From Molossus alvarezi (taxonomy: Eukaryota; Chordata; Mammalia; Chiroptera; Molossidae): a stretch of DNA of 64,000 bases. Of this stretch, positions 36,195 to 48,431 are shown one piece after another; the first letter of the stretch is position 1; the number at the start of each line of letters is the position of its first letter. Position numbers and translations under genes: made by a program. The stretch covers positions 92,876,501-92,940,500 of the forward strand of contig CM073885.1 of the NCBI GenBank assembly GCA_037176705.1. Reading direction: 5' to 3'. A model generated the notes under the pieces. It did no database searches, had not been told where the DNA came from, and saw nothing but the letters and a program-made list of their open reading frames with translations.

Positions 36195-36499
36195 AAATCT
36201 CTTGCTCTCGTCCAGCTGGTGTGGCTCAGTGGCTGAGTGTCGACCCAGGCACCAAGAGGTCACCAGTTCAATTCCCGGTCAGGACACATGCCCAGGTTGT
36301 GGTCCTGATCCCCAGGAGGGGGGCATGCAGGAGGCGGTCAATCCATGATGTTCTCTCTCATCAATGTGCGAAGCAGACAATCAATGAAGTTCTCTCTCAT
36401 CAATGTTTCTATCTGTCACTCCATCTCCTTTCTTCTCTCTCTAAAATCAATAAAGAAAAATAAATAAATAAATAATAAATAAACAAATCTCTTGCTCTC
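36195..36499 (+). mobile_element. VES-type SINE, subfamily B, with TSD and internal duplication
   Basis: The body is 36210-36484. The head is ccagctggtgtggctcagtg with B box gttcaattc. The segment with gttctctctcatcaatgt is present twice (about 36350-36367 and 36391-36408), lengthening the copy. The TSD aaatctcttgctctc is exact at 36195-36209 and 36485-36499, so the insertion is fairly young. Confidence 0.95.
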
Positions 36500-36734
36500 C
36501 ACTAACTTTTTGTCTATAGTTTCAAATATTCATAACCAGATTCTTCATATTTTCTTTTTCTTTACTTTCCAATCACCGCATACTTGCTACATTTACCTTT
36601 CAGTCAAATTTTCAGAGTTTATAGCTATGATTTTCATTTCTTGACCACACATTCACTCCCTCTTAATTTAATCTTCCTTCTGACATAACCACATTTCAGA
36701 AATAAAACTAAATTTTCAAAAGATCTCCAGGTCC

Positions 36735-37060
36735 TTTTCGCACTCTTCATTCTCCTTGATCTCTATTGCATGTGGCAGCCTGCCTCCAAGATGCTCCCTC
36801 GTGTTTCCCACCTGCTGGTATTCATACCTTTGTGTAGCCTCTTCCCAAACAGGGTTGGTCTGTGTGCCCAGCAGAATATGGCAAAAGTGATGAAACCCTA
36901 CTATTGAAATTGTTATGAAAGACACTGTTGTCAGGGTATCTTTTTCCTTCTCCACCCTCCCCCTCCCCCACCAATCTGCCTCCCTCCACTGCCTAAAAAA
37001 ACCCTGCTGCTATGTTGTGACCAACCCTATAGAGATACCTACTTGCTGAAGACATTCTGA
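36735..37060 (+). mobile_element. Probable ancient LTR-type repeat (MaLR-like)
   Basis: The order ctggtattcatacctttg, then cagaatatggcaaaagtgat, then gctatgttgtgacc, then cctatagagatacc recalls a common ancient mammalian LTR layout. Family assignment is from memory and uncertain. The 79-codon minus-strand frame across it is not a gene. Confidence 0.4.
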
Positions 37061-37149
37061 CATTCTCTATCATATTTCTCTGTTTTACTTCCTATTAGCC
37101 TTTATCACTATCTAAATATATCTCATGCATTTATTTTTATATGTTTATT

Positions 37150-37275
37150 ATCTGTCTCCCTAACAGATTGCATTATCCATAACAGCAGGAACTCTTACTA
37201 TTTTTGACCCTGAAACTCAGAACCCAGAACAATATTTGGCATAAACTAGCTCAACAAATGTTTATTGAATAAAAG
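37150..37275 (+). mobile_element. LINE2 3' end
   Basis: The order gtctccctaacagattgcat, aacagcaggaactctta, cagaacaatatttggcataa and caacaaatgtttattgaata is the L2 3' terminal pattern in sense orientation. Confidence 0.75.
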
Positions 37276-39770
37276 AATGTAGCTGCTTTGTCCTTAAGAG
37301 AAAAAAATGATAGAGTATTATTATCCATCCCCATATGTACCATAGGAAAAGTACAATGAATTTAAATGCTATGTGCACAGTTATATTCCATCAAATCAAG
37401 AATCATAAATAAAAGATTATTTTATTTCTTTATTTCTAATGGTACCCTGCAGCTTCCCTGATTGGTAGCTATTTCTATGTACTTAGTATAAATATTACTT
37501 TGACATCCATTTTCCATTGCAGGATGTATAAACTCATACTTCATTATTTTTCCAAATAAATTCCTCAGTTTTGCTCCAGGATATACCCTGGTAGACAACA
37601 TCATCATATACATCTCATAGTTCTCACAACTGAAGGGGAAAAGAGGAGTCTGCTTCGCATGCTACGGTCCGAGTATCTCCCCTTCGTATTGGTTTGACTA
37701 CATGTGGCTTGCAGGAGATGCGATCTATAAAGTGCTCTGTAAGTGAAAACTTCTGATGTGCCGATGTTTCTGGCAGAGACAACAACATCTTGGACTACTG
37801 ATACCTATTATACTTTTGTGACTCTTTAAAATTATAGTTAAATCATAGTTATTCTCATTAAGAGTATTTTTCAAAATATTAATTGCACATTCATATTTGC
37901 TATAAAATTTTTATAATCATTGTTTTGAACCCTTAGAACTTCAGAAGAAACTTTTATATATGCATTCAAATATAATTTATTGAGTAAAATCGAGTCTTTA
38001 AGATATCTGCTTCTATAAAATTTGCTCAAGTCCAGCTACATAACAAAAATGGTGCCATTGAAATACAAAGTCTAAAACCATTCCAGATGGTCTAATATTC
38101 TATAAAAGCCCAGAATAATTCTAAGATTAAAAATTTAATAAATAATAAGTATAAATCACAACCATTTACAATCTCTTTTTCAGAGTAAAGTTCAAGAATC
38201 AGAAACAAGCAAACTATATAGATAATGTTTGCGCTTGTATAAATGAAATGTCATAGCACAAAGTATAATATATAAATAGTTGTTAAGATTTTTAAACATA
38301 TAGAATGAAAACAGCTGTTTAAAGTAAATGCATGATATCACATTGGCTCTACATTTTTTAAATTATTTCTTAGTTTGTTCTATATCACTCGCTCTGTTCT
38401 CAGTGGTTACTTTGAAATATTGTACTTTCCCCACAAAGTTATTAAAATTGGCACACTTCATTTTGACTCTGCTGTTACATTCATATTATTTAAACCCTTC
38501 ATAATCTCAGTATCCAAACCTAGTAATTCAATAGCACTTATACCTCCTATAACACCCTGTCTTCCATTTGGCTGTGCATGTTCTGAAGCCAGTCTCTTCA
38601 AGTTTAATAAATTGTGTCACATATATTTCAAAAATGAATTTGGCTATTATAGCGAAATCTCTACTAAAATATTAAGGTGTGACTTGCCCACTTTATTAAT
38701 GCATTATAAAAATTAATTTATAATAAGTTTTCAATTCCCTTATCTTGGTTTTATGCAGTTTATAAGTGATTTCACAGCTTCTGCATAATTAATTCTGCTA
38801 CTATTCTTTGATCTTTAATCAACACACATTCCTCTGTTTATTTCTATGGTAACCTGCAGCTCTTACATTTATTCTCACTTTATTTTCAAAGAATAAAAGC
38901 AAAGTTTAATTTTTTTGGTGTAAGAACAGGAAAAAAACACCTGTGCCTCAATTTCAATAGCAAAATAAAATAATGATAATTAAATAAAAACAATAAAAAA
39001 ATAAAAACAAAATACCTTCTACCAAGTGATTAGAATTCCATTCACTGCTGTTACTGAGGTATTCTAAACTTTAACATCTGTGTGCCATAGGATACAAAAT
39101 TTAAAAAATGTAAGATTTTAAGATATATATATATATATATATACTTTTAGTATCTAAACCATGTCAAAAAAGCTGTGAAGTCTAAAATGTATCAGGATAA
39201 ATATGAAATCCATCTAATTGGAGATAGGGCTATATTACCAAGACTTGGATTGAAAAAGTTTGGAGAGCTAAACTTAATAAAATCATCATGATATTATCTA
39301 AAATTCACTTAATTGTTATAAAAAATGTTTATTTAAAAAATGCAAATTACAATATGCTATTGAATATAAAAAAGGTATGGTCATGCCTTAGCAAAATTTA
39401 CAATTGCCCAGACTTACTATAACACTCTATATAAATTGCATTTGGCTTTACTCATTTATTTTTTAGATACCTAATATTTGTCTTCATTTTTCTTTACATC
39501 TACACTTAAATAGAAAATGTAAAATTTTAATTTCAAAATGTAAATGAATTTCTTTTCTAGCTAAAATGAAATAACTTGCAGAAGTCCATCACTGCCCACT
39601 GGAACAATCAAATTGATATTTGAGTATACATAGACATAGAGATAGATATAAAGATATAATAAAGGCATTAGGGATCTGCTGAGAAAGCAAAGATTTAAAG
39701 TGCCAAGATCTCAAGACAAAAAGAAAATCAAATAGAAGTCAATTTTGCCTCAAGGGCAGTGAGTGGCTTT
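37276..39770. other. Unassigned AT-rich sequence
   Basis: About 2.5 kb with no gene or recognised repeat. An (AT)n tract lies at 39123-39142. The 113-codon plus-strand frame at 38375-38716 has no motif, signal or composition that supports it as coding. Confidence 0.45.
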
Positions 39771-39774
39771 TTTT

Positions 39775-40240
39775 GACAAATCTAATCAGAAGGCTCAATG
39801 TTACATTGATTCAGTTGGACCCAACTCCTGGTGACCCTATGAATGAATAATATCTATAATGTCATGTCCTCAACAGCCCTCTCATCTTCTGTAGACTCAT
39901 GCTTAAGGCTTCTTTTATAGAGTCAATCCATTGCATATTTGGTCTTCTTTTCCAGCTACCTTCTATTTTGCCCAGTATTAATATTTTCTTCAAAGAATCC
40001 TGACTTCTCATGATACACCCGAAGTAGGACAGCTTCGGTTTTGTTTTGTTTTGACCTCCATTAATATTTGGCTCTAGTACTTACTTGTTTTAGTTTATCT
40101 GGAGGTCCAGGGTATAAATAGTGATGTCCTCCAATACCAGATTTCAAGTCAATCAACTTTTGTCTGACTAGCCTTCCTTGCTTTCTAGCCTTCATGCCCA
40201 TAAACAGCTATTGGGAATACAAGGGCATAAAATACATAAA
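39775..40240 (-). mobile_element. RTE-clade LINE remnant (C-terminal end of its ORF)
   Basis: Translating the minus strand from about 40036 down to 39863 gives an open stretch with P-K-L-S-Y-F-G-C-I-M-R, then L-G-K-I-E-G-S-W-K-R-R, then M-Q-W-I-D-S-I. This is the conserved end of RTE/BovB-type reverse transcriptase ORFs (GH.MR, GKIEGxRxRGR, WxDxI). A stop follows shortly after, where the family normally continues. Sequence between 40080 and 40240 also fits the upstream RTE text. Diverged and dead, it may be the ancient mammalian RTE. A more recent horizontally acquired BovB relative is less likely but not excluded. Confidence 0.75.
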
Positions 40241-40256
40241 ATTATTACGATTGGAA

Positions 40257-40462
40257 TTTTTTTCTTTATTGGTTTTAGAGAGAGAGGAAGGGAGAGGAAA
40301 AGAGAGAAACATTGATAAGAGAGAATATCAACTGACAACCTCCTGCATGCCCCCCACTGGGGATTTGGCCCACACCCTGGGCATGTGCCCTGACCAGGAA
40401 TTGAACTGATGACCTCTTGGTGCATGGGTCAATACTTAATCACTGAGCCACACTGGCCGGGC
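40257..40462 (-). mobile_element. VES-type SINE, subfamily B
   Basis: It shows tttattggttttagagagag, a GA block and a head ending cactgagccacactggccg. It sits at the edge of the RTE remnant. A gapped TSD (gattggaattttt against gattaagatattttt) is only suggestive. Confidence 0.9.
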
Positions 40463-40770
40463 TGATTAAGATATTTTTAAAACAGTCAGTTTAATAAATT
40501 ATTTCCATAAATGTTTAACTAGGTTTAAATTTTCTTTTACCAAATTATTAAATTAAGAAAAACAAATATCAAAATAACTACAAATATGCCAATGACAAGT
40601 ACTTTAAGCAATATACAGTATGGTAGTTAAATGTTATTTAGCTCAACCATTTTTTCTCAACAAGATTTAGTAAATGAAGTTGTTAAAGGAAAGACAATAT
40701 AATGGCTTGGTAATTGCCATATAAATACCCCATCATTGCAGTGTGAATATGTGATTGCCTCTCTCCTTTA
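40463..40770. other. Unassigned sequence
   Basis: About 300 bp of AT-rich sequence; nothing recognised. Confidence 0.5.
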
Positions 40771-40788
40771 AAAAAGCACTCCAGGTTT

Positions 40789-41000
40789 GCCTTGGCTGGT
40801 GTGGCTTGATTGGTTGGAGTGCTGTCCTGAACACCAAAGAGTCACAGGTTTCAATTCCTGAATTCCTAGTTGGGCACATACCCAGGTTGCAGGTTTTATC
40901 CCCAGTTGAGGACTGTAAGGGAGCCAGGTGATCAATGTTTCTCTCTCAGATTGATGTTTTTCTCTCCCTTCCTCTCTCTGAGGGATCAATTTTAAAAATT
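40789..41000 (+). mobile_element. VES-type SINE, subfamily B, diverged
   Basis: The head is ttggctggtgtggcttgatt, followed by a B-box region (tttcaattcc), a CT-rich middle and an A-rich tail. Flanks ctccaggttt and ctccagttt suggest a decayed TSD. Confidence 0.85.
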
Positions 41001-41020
41001 AAAAAAAAAGTCTCCAGTTT

Positions 41021-41355
41021 ATATGGTATTTACTTAAGGACTAATACATGTAATTAAAGGTATATTTTAGAAAAATGGAAACAAAGTAAATTTTGGTTTT
41101 GCATATATATGTACTCTAGAAGTTAATAGCTTTTTCCCAAAAGTTATTTTCTTTGGACATAAGTGCATTGCTTGTCCCTTTTCATAACCAACTGATAAAG
41201 TCAGAGAGTTACACCAGAAGAATTTTTGACAAGACATAACTTGCTTAATACGTTTCATATCTTATGTCAAAAATATAAGAGTATTATAGCTAAGAAATAA
41301 AATTATTAAACTGGTGTTCAAGAAATTTGTCAGTGATAATGTCATATGCTGACTT
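41021..41355. other. Unassigned sequence
   Basis: AT-rich, no recognised repeat. A 63-codon minus-strand frame (41067-41258) is unsupported. Confidence 0.5.
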
Positions 41356-42228
41356 TTCTAAATACATCATCACACCAAGCCCAAGTCTCCTTCCAACACC
41401 ATTTATCCCCCATTTACCCTCTCCTACCTCACCCTACCCCCATTTCCCTTTGGTAATCACCATACTGTTGTGTGCCTATGAGGTTTTTACATTTGTTTGC
41501 TAAATACCTTCAGCTTTTTTTTACCTAGCCTCTACAACCCTTCTCTGACAGCTGACAGTCTGTTCTCTGTATCTCTTAGTTAATTTCTATTTTGTTAGTT
41601 TATTTTATTCATTAGACTTCACATATAAGTGAAATAAAATGGTATTTTTCTTTCTCTGACTGGCTTATTTCACTTAGCATAATACTCTCTAGGTCCATCC
41701 ATGCTGTTGCAACGGGTAAGAGTTCCTTCTTTTCTATGGCTGAGTAGTGTTCCATCATGTAAATGTATCACAGCTATTTTACTCACTCATCTATGATGGG
41801 CACTTGGGCTGCTTACAAATCTTGACTATTGTAAATAACACTGCAATGAGCATAGAGGTGCATATATTCTTTTGAAGCAATGTTTCAGGTCTCTTTGGAT
41901 ATAGTCCCAGAAGTGAAATCACTGGGTCATAAGGCATTTTCATACTGAATATTTTGAAGTACCTCCACACTTCTTTCCACAAAGGCTGCACCTATCTGAA
42001 TTCTCAACAACAGTGCATGAGGGTTCCCTTTTCTCCACATCCTTGCCAACACTTGTTGTTTGTTGATTTATTGATGGTGGCCATTGTAACAGGTATGAGG
42101 TGATATTTCATTTTGGCTTTAATTTGTATTTCTCTGATGATTAATGACATTAAACATCTGTTCATGTCTACTGGTCTTCTGTATGTCCTCTTTGGAAAAG
42201 TGTCTATTCAGGTCTTTTTTCTATTTTT

Positions 42229-42492
42229 TTTTTCATTGTTGTTGTTAATCCTCATCTGAGGATATTTTTCAATTTTTTTAGATAGAATGGAAGGAAGGGA
42301 GGGAGGGAAAGAGAAAAACATTGATATGAGAGAGACACACTGATGGGTTGCCTCCCACATGATCCTTTCTGTGACCAGGGATTGAACCTGGAACCCAGGC
42401 ATGTGCCATGACAGGAAATCAAATCTAAGACCCTTTGGTCCTAGTGTTGACCCTTAGTGTCAACTCTAAATGCTGAGCCAAATGAGCCAGGG
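42229..42492 (-). mobile_element. VES-type SINE, subfamily A, inside host L1
   Basis: The sequence shows taatcctcatctgaggatat (3' hairpin arms), a GA block and a head ending gctgagccaaatgagccag. The L1 reading resumes on the right (cccattttttaattag). The left TSD cttttttctatttttt resembles the right ccttctcccatttttt. Confidence 0.9.
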
Positions 42493-43692
42493 CCTTCTCC
42501 CATTTTTTAATTAGATTGTTTGTCTTCTTGGTCTGAGTTGTAAAAGTTCTTTATATATTTTGAAAGTTAACCCCTTAATTCCAAAATGGTGGTGGAGTGA
42601 ATAGAAGCTACACAGACGATTTCCCAGGACCAAACTGAAATTACAACTAAAATAAAGACAAATCATAGGGAAAAAGCAACAGAAAAGAAGCTGGAGAGGA
42701 CCACATAACTAGGGACATTGAATCGAGCCTGGTAGGTCTGCGGAGGCATGAGAGCTGGGCTGGGAGCCCATGGGCAGCCGCGGTCTTAGCTGTGAGCAGC
42801 ACCCTTGAGGTTAAAATCCCAAGCTGGCTCCACAGTGCAGAGGTCCAGGAAAAAGCACTAAATTAGCTACAGCCACTCATCTTGGGCTCCAGCAGAGGAA
42901 GGGTGGACTGAACTGGAACTGTGTAGGGATACTCGGGATTTAAAGGGCACTCAGAGTTTTTGCTGAGCTACGGCCACACAGGACAGTGGCCTTCTTACTC
43001 CTTCCCAGGGCTCTGGAGAGAAGCAGCAGCCCCTCCCTCAGGGATTCAACCCCACCCAGCTGGGACCAAAAAGCAACTTGAGGCTCATTGACAACCAGGA
43101 TCTGCCCCACGCTCTGAAAATCCTCTTACTGCTGAACACCCGAGGCAGTTTTTCATTCAATTGAGAATTCAGGGTTCCTCAAGCAACTGAGACTAATAGC
43201 CTCCAGGCAAAAAGCTAGAGAATAACTGAACCTTTCCTGGGCTTGCAAATCTACCCAGGAAAGTAAGACTTGACAGTGGTGTTTAACATGGGTCCTCCCA
43301 TACTCATCCAAACCCAGTAGAGGAAACCACAAACAGCAGAACACCAACACCCACAAGAAAAATTTGGCAGACTCCAAAACCCACTGAGATAGCCAAAATG
43401 GTGGGAAAAAAAGAAAGAAATCCCAAATGAAAGAACAACAACAACAACAAAAAACTCTACCAAAGATGAGATAAATGAAATGTATTTAAGTGAGTTATCA
43501 AAGGTAGATTCCAGAGCCAAGATCTTGAAGAGCTCAATAGCATGAGTAAAGATATAGAAACATTAAAGCCAATCAATTGGAAGTGAAAAACCACCAAGAA
43601 GAAATGAAGAATGACATAGCAGAAATAAAGAACACATTGGAAGAACTAAACAGCAGAGTAGAGAAAACTGAGGACTGGACCAGTGAGTTAGA

Positions 43693-43957
43693 AGACAGGG
43701 TAGAGCCCTGGCCGGTTTGGCTCAGCGGTTAGAGCGTCGGCCTGCGGTCCCGAGAGACCCGGGTTCGGTTCCCGCTAAGGGCACGTACCTCGGTTGCAGT
43801 TTGTCCCCGGCCCTGGTTGGTCGTGCGGGTGGCAGTCACTCGATGTGTCCCTTTCATGTCGATGTTTCTCTCTCTTCATCTCTCTCCCTCCCACTCTATC
43901 TGAACAAAAAAATGGAAAAATGTCCTCGGATGAGGACAAAAAAAAAGAAAGGGTAGA
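43693..43957 (+). mobile_element. VES-type SINE, subfamily A, best-preserved copy, with TSD
   Basis: The body is 43705-43945 (241 bp). The head gccctggccggtttggctca retains many CpGs. A box tggctcagcgg (43718-43728) fits the pol III consensus; the B box gttcggttc (43763-43771) has G where A is expected. The 3' end carries tgtcctcggatgaggaca, a 7-bp stem with 4-base loop, then A-rich sequence. The TSD agacagggtaga (43693-43704) recurs at 43946-43957 with one mismatch. Confidence 0.96.
43718..43771 (+). promoter_or_regulatory. Internal RNA polymerase III promoter (A and B boxes) of SINE
   Basis: The A box at 43718-43728 matches TRGCNNARYGG fully. The B box at 43763-43771 matches GWTCRANNC except for the sixth base. 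Spacing is tRNA-like. These are SINE head elements, not a tRNA gene. Confidence 0.7.
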
Positions 43958-44597
43958 AAAAAAAAATCAACCAATCAAAAAACAAAAACAAACAAAATTT
44001 AAAAAAAGGAAAACAGATTAAGAGAATGGTGGGACAACTGGAAACATAATAATATTTACATCATAGGACTCCCCAAAAAAGAAGAAAATGAGCAAGTGTT
44101 AGAGAATATATTTGAAAAAATAGTGACAGAAAACTTTTCTACTTTGGTGGAGAAAGAAGGCACTCAAGTTCAAGAAGCACAGAGAGTCCCAAGAAGAACC
44201 CAAACAGGCCCACACCAAGACACATAGTAATTAAAATGCCAAAAATTCAAGACAAAGAGAGAATCCTAAAGGCAGCAAAAGATAAGCAACAGGTTACCTA
44301 CAAAGGAACCCCCATAAGGTTATCAGCTAATTTCTCAACAGAAACACTACAGGCCAGAAGGGAATGACATGAAGTAATCAAGGTCATGAAAAACAAGAAT
44401 CTGAATCCAATACTACTCTATCCAGCAAGGCTATCATTCAGAATAGAAGGTCAAATAAAGAGCTGCCCAGACCCCCCCCCCAAAAAAAAAGGCTAAGGGA
44501 ATATATTAGCACCAAACCAGCACTGCAAGAAATGTTTAAAGGACTGCTGTAATTAGTAGAAGATATAGGAGGAAAAATATAACCACACTAAAGAAAA

Positions 44598-47500
44598 ATG
44601 GCAATAAATAAGTACATATCAATAATCATCTTAAATGTAAATGGATTGAATGTTCTGATAAATCGACAAAGTGTAGCTGATTGGATAATAGAGCATGACT
44701 CACATATATGTTGTTTACAAGAGACCCACCTCACAACAAAAGACTCACATAAGTTAAAAATTGATGGGATGGAAAAAATCTTCTAAACAAACGGAAAAGG
44801 AAAAAAGGCTGGGGTATTAATACTCATATCTGATAAAATAGATTTTAAAATGAAGGCAATAACTAAAGACAAAGAAGACCACTACATAATATTGAAAGGA
44901 TCTATCCAACAGCAAGATAAAATTTTGGTAAACATATATGCACCCAACATATAAGCACCAAATATATTAAAAATCTTCGGAAGGACTTCAAAAAAAAAAA
45001 AAAATCAACAGCAATACAATCATAGCAGGGTACTTCAACACCCCGCTGACATCACTGGATAGATCCTCTAGAGAAAAAATTTAAAACACACACACACACA
45101 CACACAAAACAGAGACTCTAAATGATGCACTAAATCAAATGGATTTAATAGATATATACAGAGAATTATACCACAAAACTGCAGAATTCCCATTCTTCTC
45201 AAGTGTACATGAAACATTCTCACAGATAGACCACATGTTAGGGCACAAACTAAGTCTCTACAAGTTCAAGAAGATTGAAATCATATCAAGCATCTTGTCA
45301 GATCACAACAACATGAAACTAGAAATCAAGTGTAACAAGAAGATGCAGACATTTGAACACATGGAGGCTAAATAGCATGTTATTAAATAATTAATAGGTT
45401 ACCAAGGAGATTAAGGAAGAAATGAAAAAATACCTGAAAACCAGTGAAAATGAACACACAACAACACAAAATCTTTGGGATGCAGTGAAGGCAGTTCGGA
45501 GAGGGAGGTTCAGAGAACTACAGACCTACCTCAAGAAACAAGAAAAATTTCTAATGGACTATGTAGCCTCACAACTTAAAGAACTACAAAGCACACAAAA
45601 AGAGAATCCCAGAGCAAGTAGAAGAAAGGAAATAGTAAAGATCAGAGCAGAAATAAATGACATAGAGACTTAAAAAAAAAAAAAAAAAAAACAATTCAAA
45701 GGATAAATGAAACAAAGAACTGGTTTTTTGAAAAGATAAACAAGATTTATGGACTTAGCTAGACTTACCAAGAAACCAAGATAGAGAATCAGAAATGAAG
45801 AAGAAGAAGTAACAACTGACACCACAGAAATAGAAAGGATCATTAACAAATACTATGAACAATTATATGGCAAAAAACAGACAATTTAAGAGAAATTGAC
45901 ATATTTCTAGAAACACATAGTCTCCCAAAACTGTACTGGGAAGAGATAGAGAACTTGAACAGACCAATAACAACTAAGGAAATTAAAGATGTAATCAAGA
46001 CTCTCCCAGCAAACAAAAGCCCAGGCCCAGATGGCTTCATGCGGATGTTTTACCAAACATTCAAAGAAGAACTAACACCCATTCTCCTCAAACTGTTCCA
46101 AGAATTTCAAGAAAAAGAAAGACTTCCAAACTCATTTAATGAGGCCAGCATAATTTTAATTCCAAAACCAGAAAAAGACACTACAAAGAAAGAAAACTAC
46201 AAGCCAATATCCCTGATGAACATAGATGCCAAAATCCTGAACAAAATACAAGCAAATCAAATCCAGCAATACATCAAAAAAATTATTCAACATGACCAAG
46301 TGGGATTCATCCCAGGGATGCAAGGCTGGTACAATATTCGCAAATCAATAAATGCGATAAACCACATAAACAAAATAAAATATAAAAACCACATTATCGT
46401 ATTAATAGATGCTGAAAAAGCATTCAACAAAATCCAACACCCCTTTCTGATAAAAACACTCAGCAATGTACGAATAGAGGGATCATATCTTGACATAATA
46501 AAGGCCATATATGAAAGACCTACAGCCAACATCATACTCAATGGGCAAAAATTCAAAGCATTTCCCTTAAGAAAAAGAAAAGACAGGGATACCCACTTTT
46601 GTCACTCTTATTTAACATAGTTCTGGAAGTCTTAGCCACAGCAATCAGACAGGAAGAAAAAATAAAAGGGATCCAAATTTGAAAGGAGGAAGTGAAACTG
46701 TCATTATTCACAGATGACATGCTACTATACAGAGAAAACCCTGACGACTCCATCAAAAATCTAGACTTAATAAATTAATTTGGCAAAGTAGCAGGATACA
46801 AAATTAACATCAAGAAATTGATGGCATTCTCATAGACCAATGACAAACACACAGAAAGAGAAACTTAAAAAAACAATCCCATTTACCACCACAGCAAAAA
46901 AATTAAAATACCTAGGAATAAACTTAACCAAAGCAGTAAAAGACCTATTTGCAGAAAACTACAGAACAATGAAAAAAGAAATAAAGGAAGATATTACAAA
47001 GTGGAAGCACATACCTTGTTCATAGATTGGAAGAATTAACATCATTAAAATGTTCATATTACCCAAAGCAATCTATAGATTCAATTCAATCCCCATCAAA
47101 ATACCAAAGATATATTTCACAGAACATGAACAAATACTTCAAAAGTTCATATGGAATGAAAAAAGACCCCTAATAGCTACAGCCATCTTGAAAAAGAAGG
47201 ACAAAGTAGGTGGGATCACAATACCAGATATCAGGTTATATTACAAAGCTACTGTAATGAAAAGAGCCTGGTGCTGGCACAAGAACAGGCATATAGATCA
47301 GTGGAACAGAACAGAGAACCTTAAAATTGACCTAAGACATTATTCTCAATTAATATTTGACAAAGGTGGCAAGAGCATACAGTGGAGTAAAGACAGCCTC
47401 TTTAATAAATGGTGTTGGGAAAATTGGACAGCTACATGCAAAAAATGAAACCAGTCCATCAATTTACACCATACACAAAAATAAACTCAAAATGGATAAA

Positions 47501-48431
47501 AGACTTAAATGTGACCCGTGAATCCATAAAAATCCTAGAGGAAAATGTAGGCAACAAAATTTCAGACATCATACACAGCAAAATTCTCACTGATACATCA
47601 CCTAAGGCAACAGAAACAAAAGAAAAAATGAACACATGGGACTACATCAAACTCAAAAGCTTCTGCACAGCAAAAGAAGCAACCACCAAAATGGAAAGGC
47701 AACCCACTGAATGGGATAGCATAATTGCCAATGATACATCAGATAAGCAGTCCATTTCCAAAATATATAGAGTGCTCATACAACTCAACAAAAGGAAGAC
47801 AAAGAACCCAATTAATAAACGGGCAGAGGAGCTGAATAGACACCTCTCCCAACAGGACATATAAATGGCCAGGAGACATATGAAGAAATGCTCAACATCA
47901 CTAATCATCAGAGAGATACAAATTAAAACGACAATGAGGTAACACCTCACACCTGTCCGAATGGCCGCCATCAACAAATCATCAAACAACAAGTGCTGGC
48001 AAGAGTGTGGAAAAAAAGGGACTCTATTACACTGCTGGTGGGAATGCAGACCGGTGCAGCCAGTATGGAAAACAATATTATGTTACCTCAAAAAATTAAA
48101 AATCAAATTGCCATTTGATCTAGTGATCCCACTTCTAGGAATATGTACCCTAAGAAGCCTGAAACACCAATCAGAAAGAATATATGTACCCCCATGTTCA
48201 TAGCAGCACTCTTACAATAGCTAAGATCTGGAAACAGCCCAAGTGTCCATCAGTAGACAAAGGGATAAAAAACCAGTGGTACATGTACACAATGGAGTAC
48301 TATTCAGCTGTAAGAAAAATCTCTTATCCTTTGAGATGACATGGAGGGACCTGGAGAGTATTATCCTAAGCAAAGCAAGCCAAGCAGAGAAAGACAAATA
48401 TCACATGATCTCCCTTATTTGTGAAATATAA
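44598..48431 (+). pseudogene. L1 ORF2 pseudogene (endonuclease/reverse transcriptase)
   Basis: The start M-A-I-N-K-Y-I gives an endonuclease with L-N-V-N-G-L-N and Q-E-T-H-L (44598-44786). RT sequence is in the 221-codon stretch 45955-46620, with [17 protein letters not shown] and I-D-A-E-K-A-F. The catalytic motif L-F-T-D-D-M is at about 46700-46720. The Cys-rich end has C-x3-C-x7-H-x4-C (about 47990-48050). Pieces lie in all three frames, showing several indels. A (CA)n tract (45086-45106) and A runs near 45000 and 45672 mark some of the damage. Confidence 0.9.
45086..45106. repeat. (CA)n tract in L1 ORF2
   Basis: A short CA dinucleotide run within the endonuclease coding region that contributes to loss of frame. 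Confidence 0.9.

Larger units (their letters stand above)
43465..44552 (+). pseudogene. L1 ORF1 pseudogene (RNA-binding chaperone), SINE-interrupted
   Basis: The N-terminal part codes for a Lys/Glu-rich coiled coil. The downstream part shows I-I-G-L-P-K-K, E-N-F, R-V-P-R-R (RRM region) and the C-terminal domain with Q-A-R-R-E, ending T-K-P-A-L-Q-E and a stop at 44550-44552. A 241-bp SINE plus TSD at 43693-43957 splits the coiled coil, and a stop occurs in the linker after the RRM-like part. The start near 43465 is a guess. ORF1p normally coats L1 RNA as a trimer. Confidence 0.8.

Noticed and set aside
38375..38716. 113-codon plus-strand reading frame
   Set aside because: AT-rich composition and no motif. 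It lacks any neighbouring gene structure, so I do not call it an exon.
43718..43771. Possible tRNA gene from A and B boxes
   Set aside because: The head is followed by SINE body, tail and TSD, and the cloverleaf is not preserved. It is a SINE promoter.
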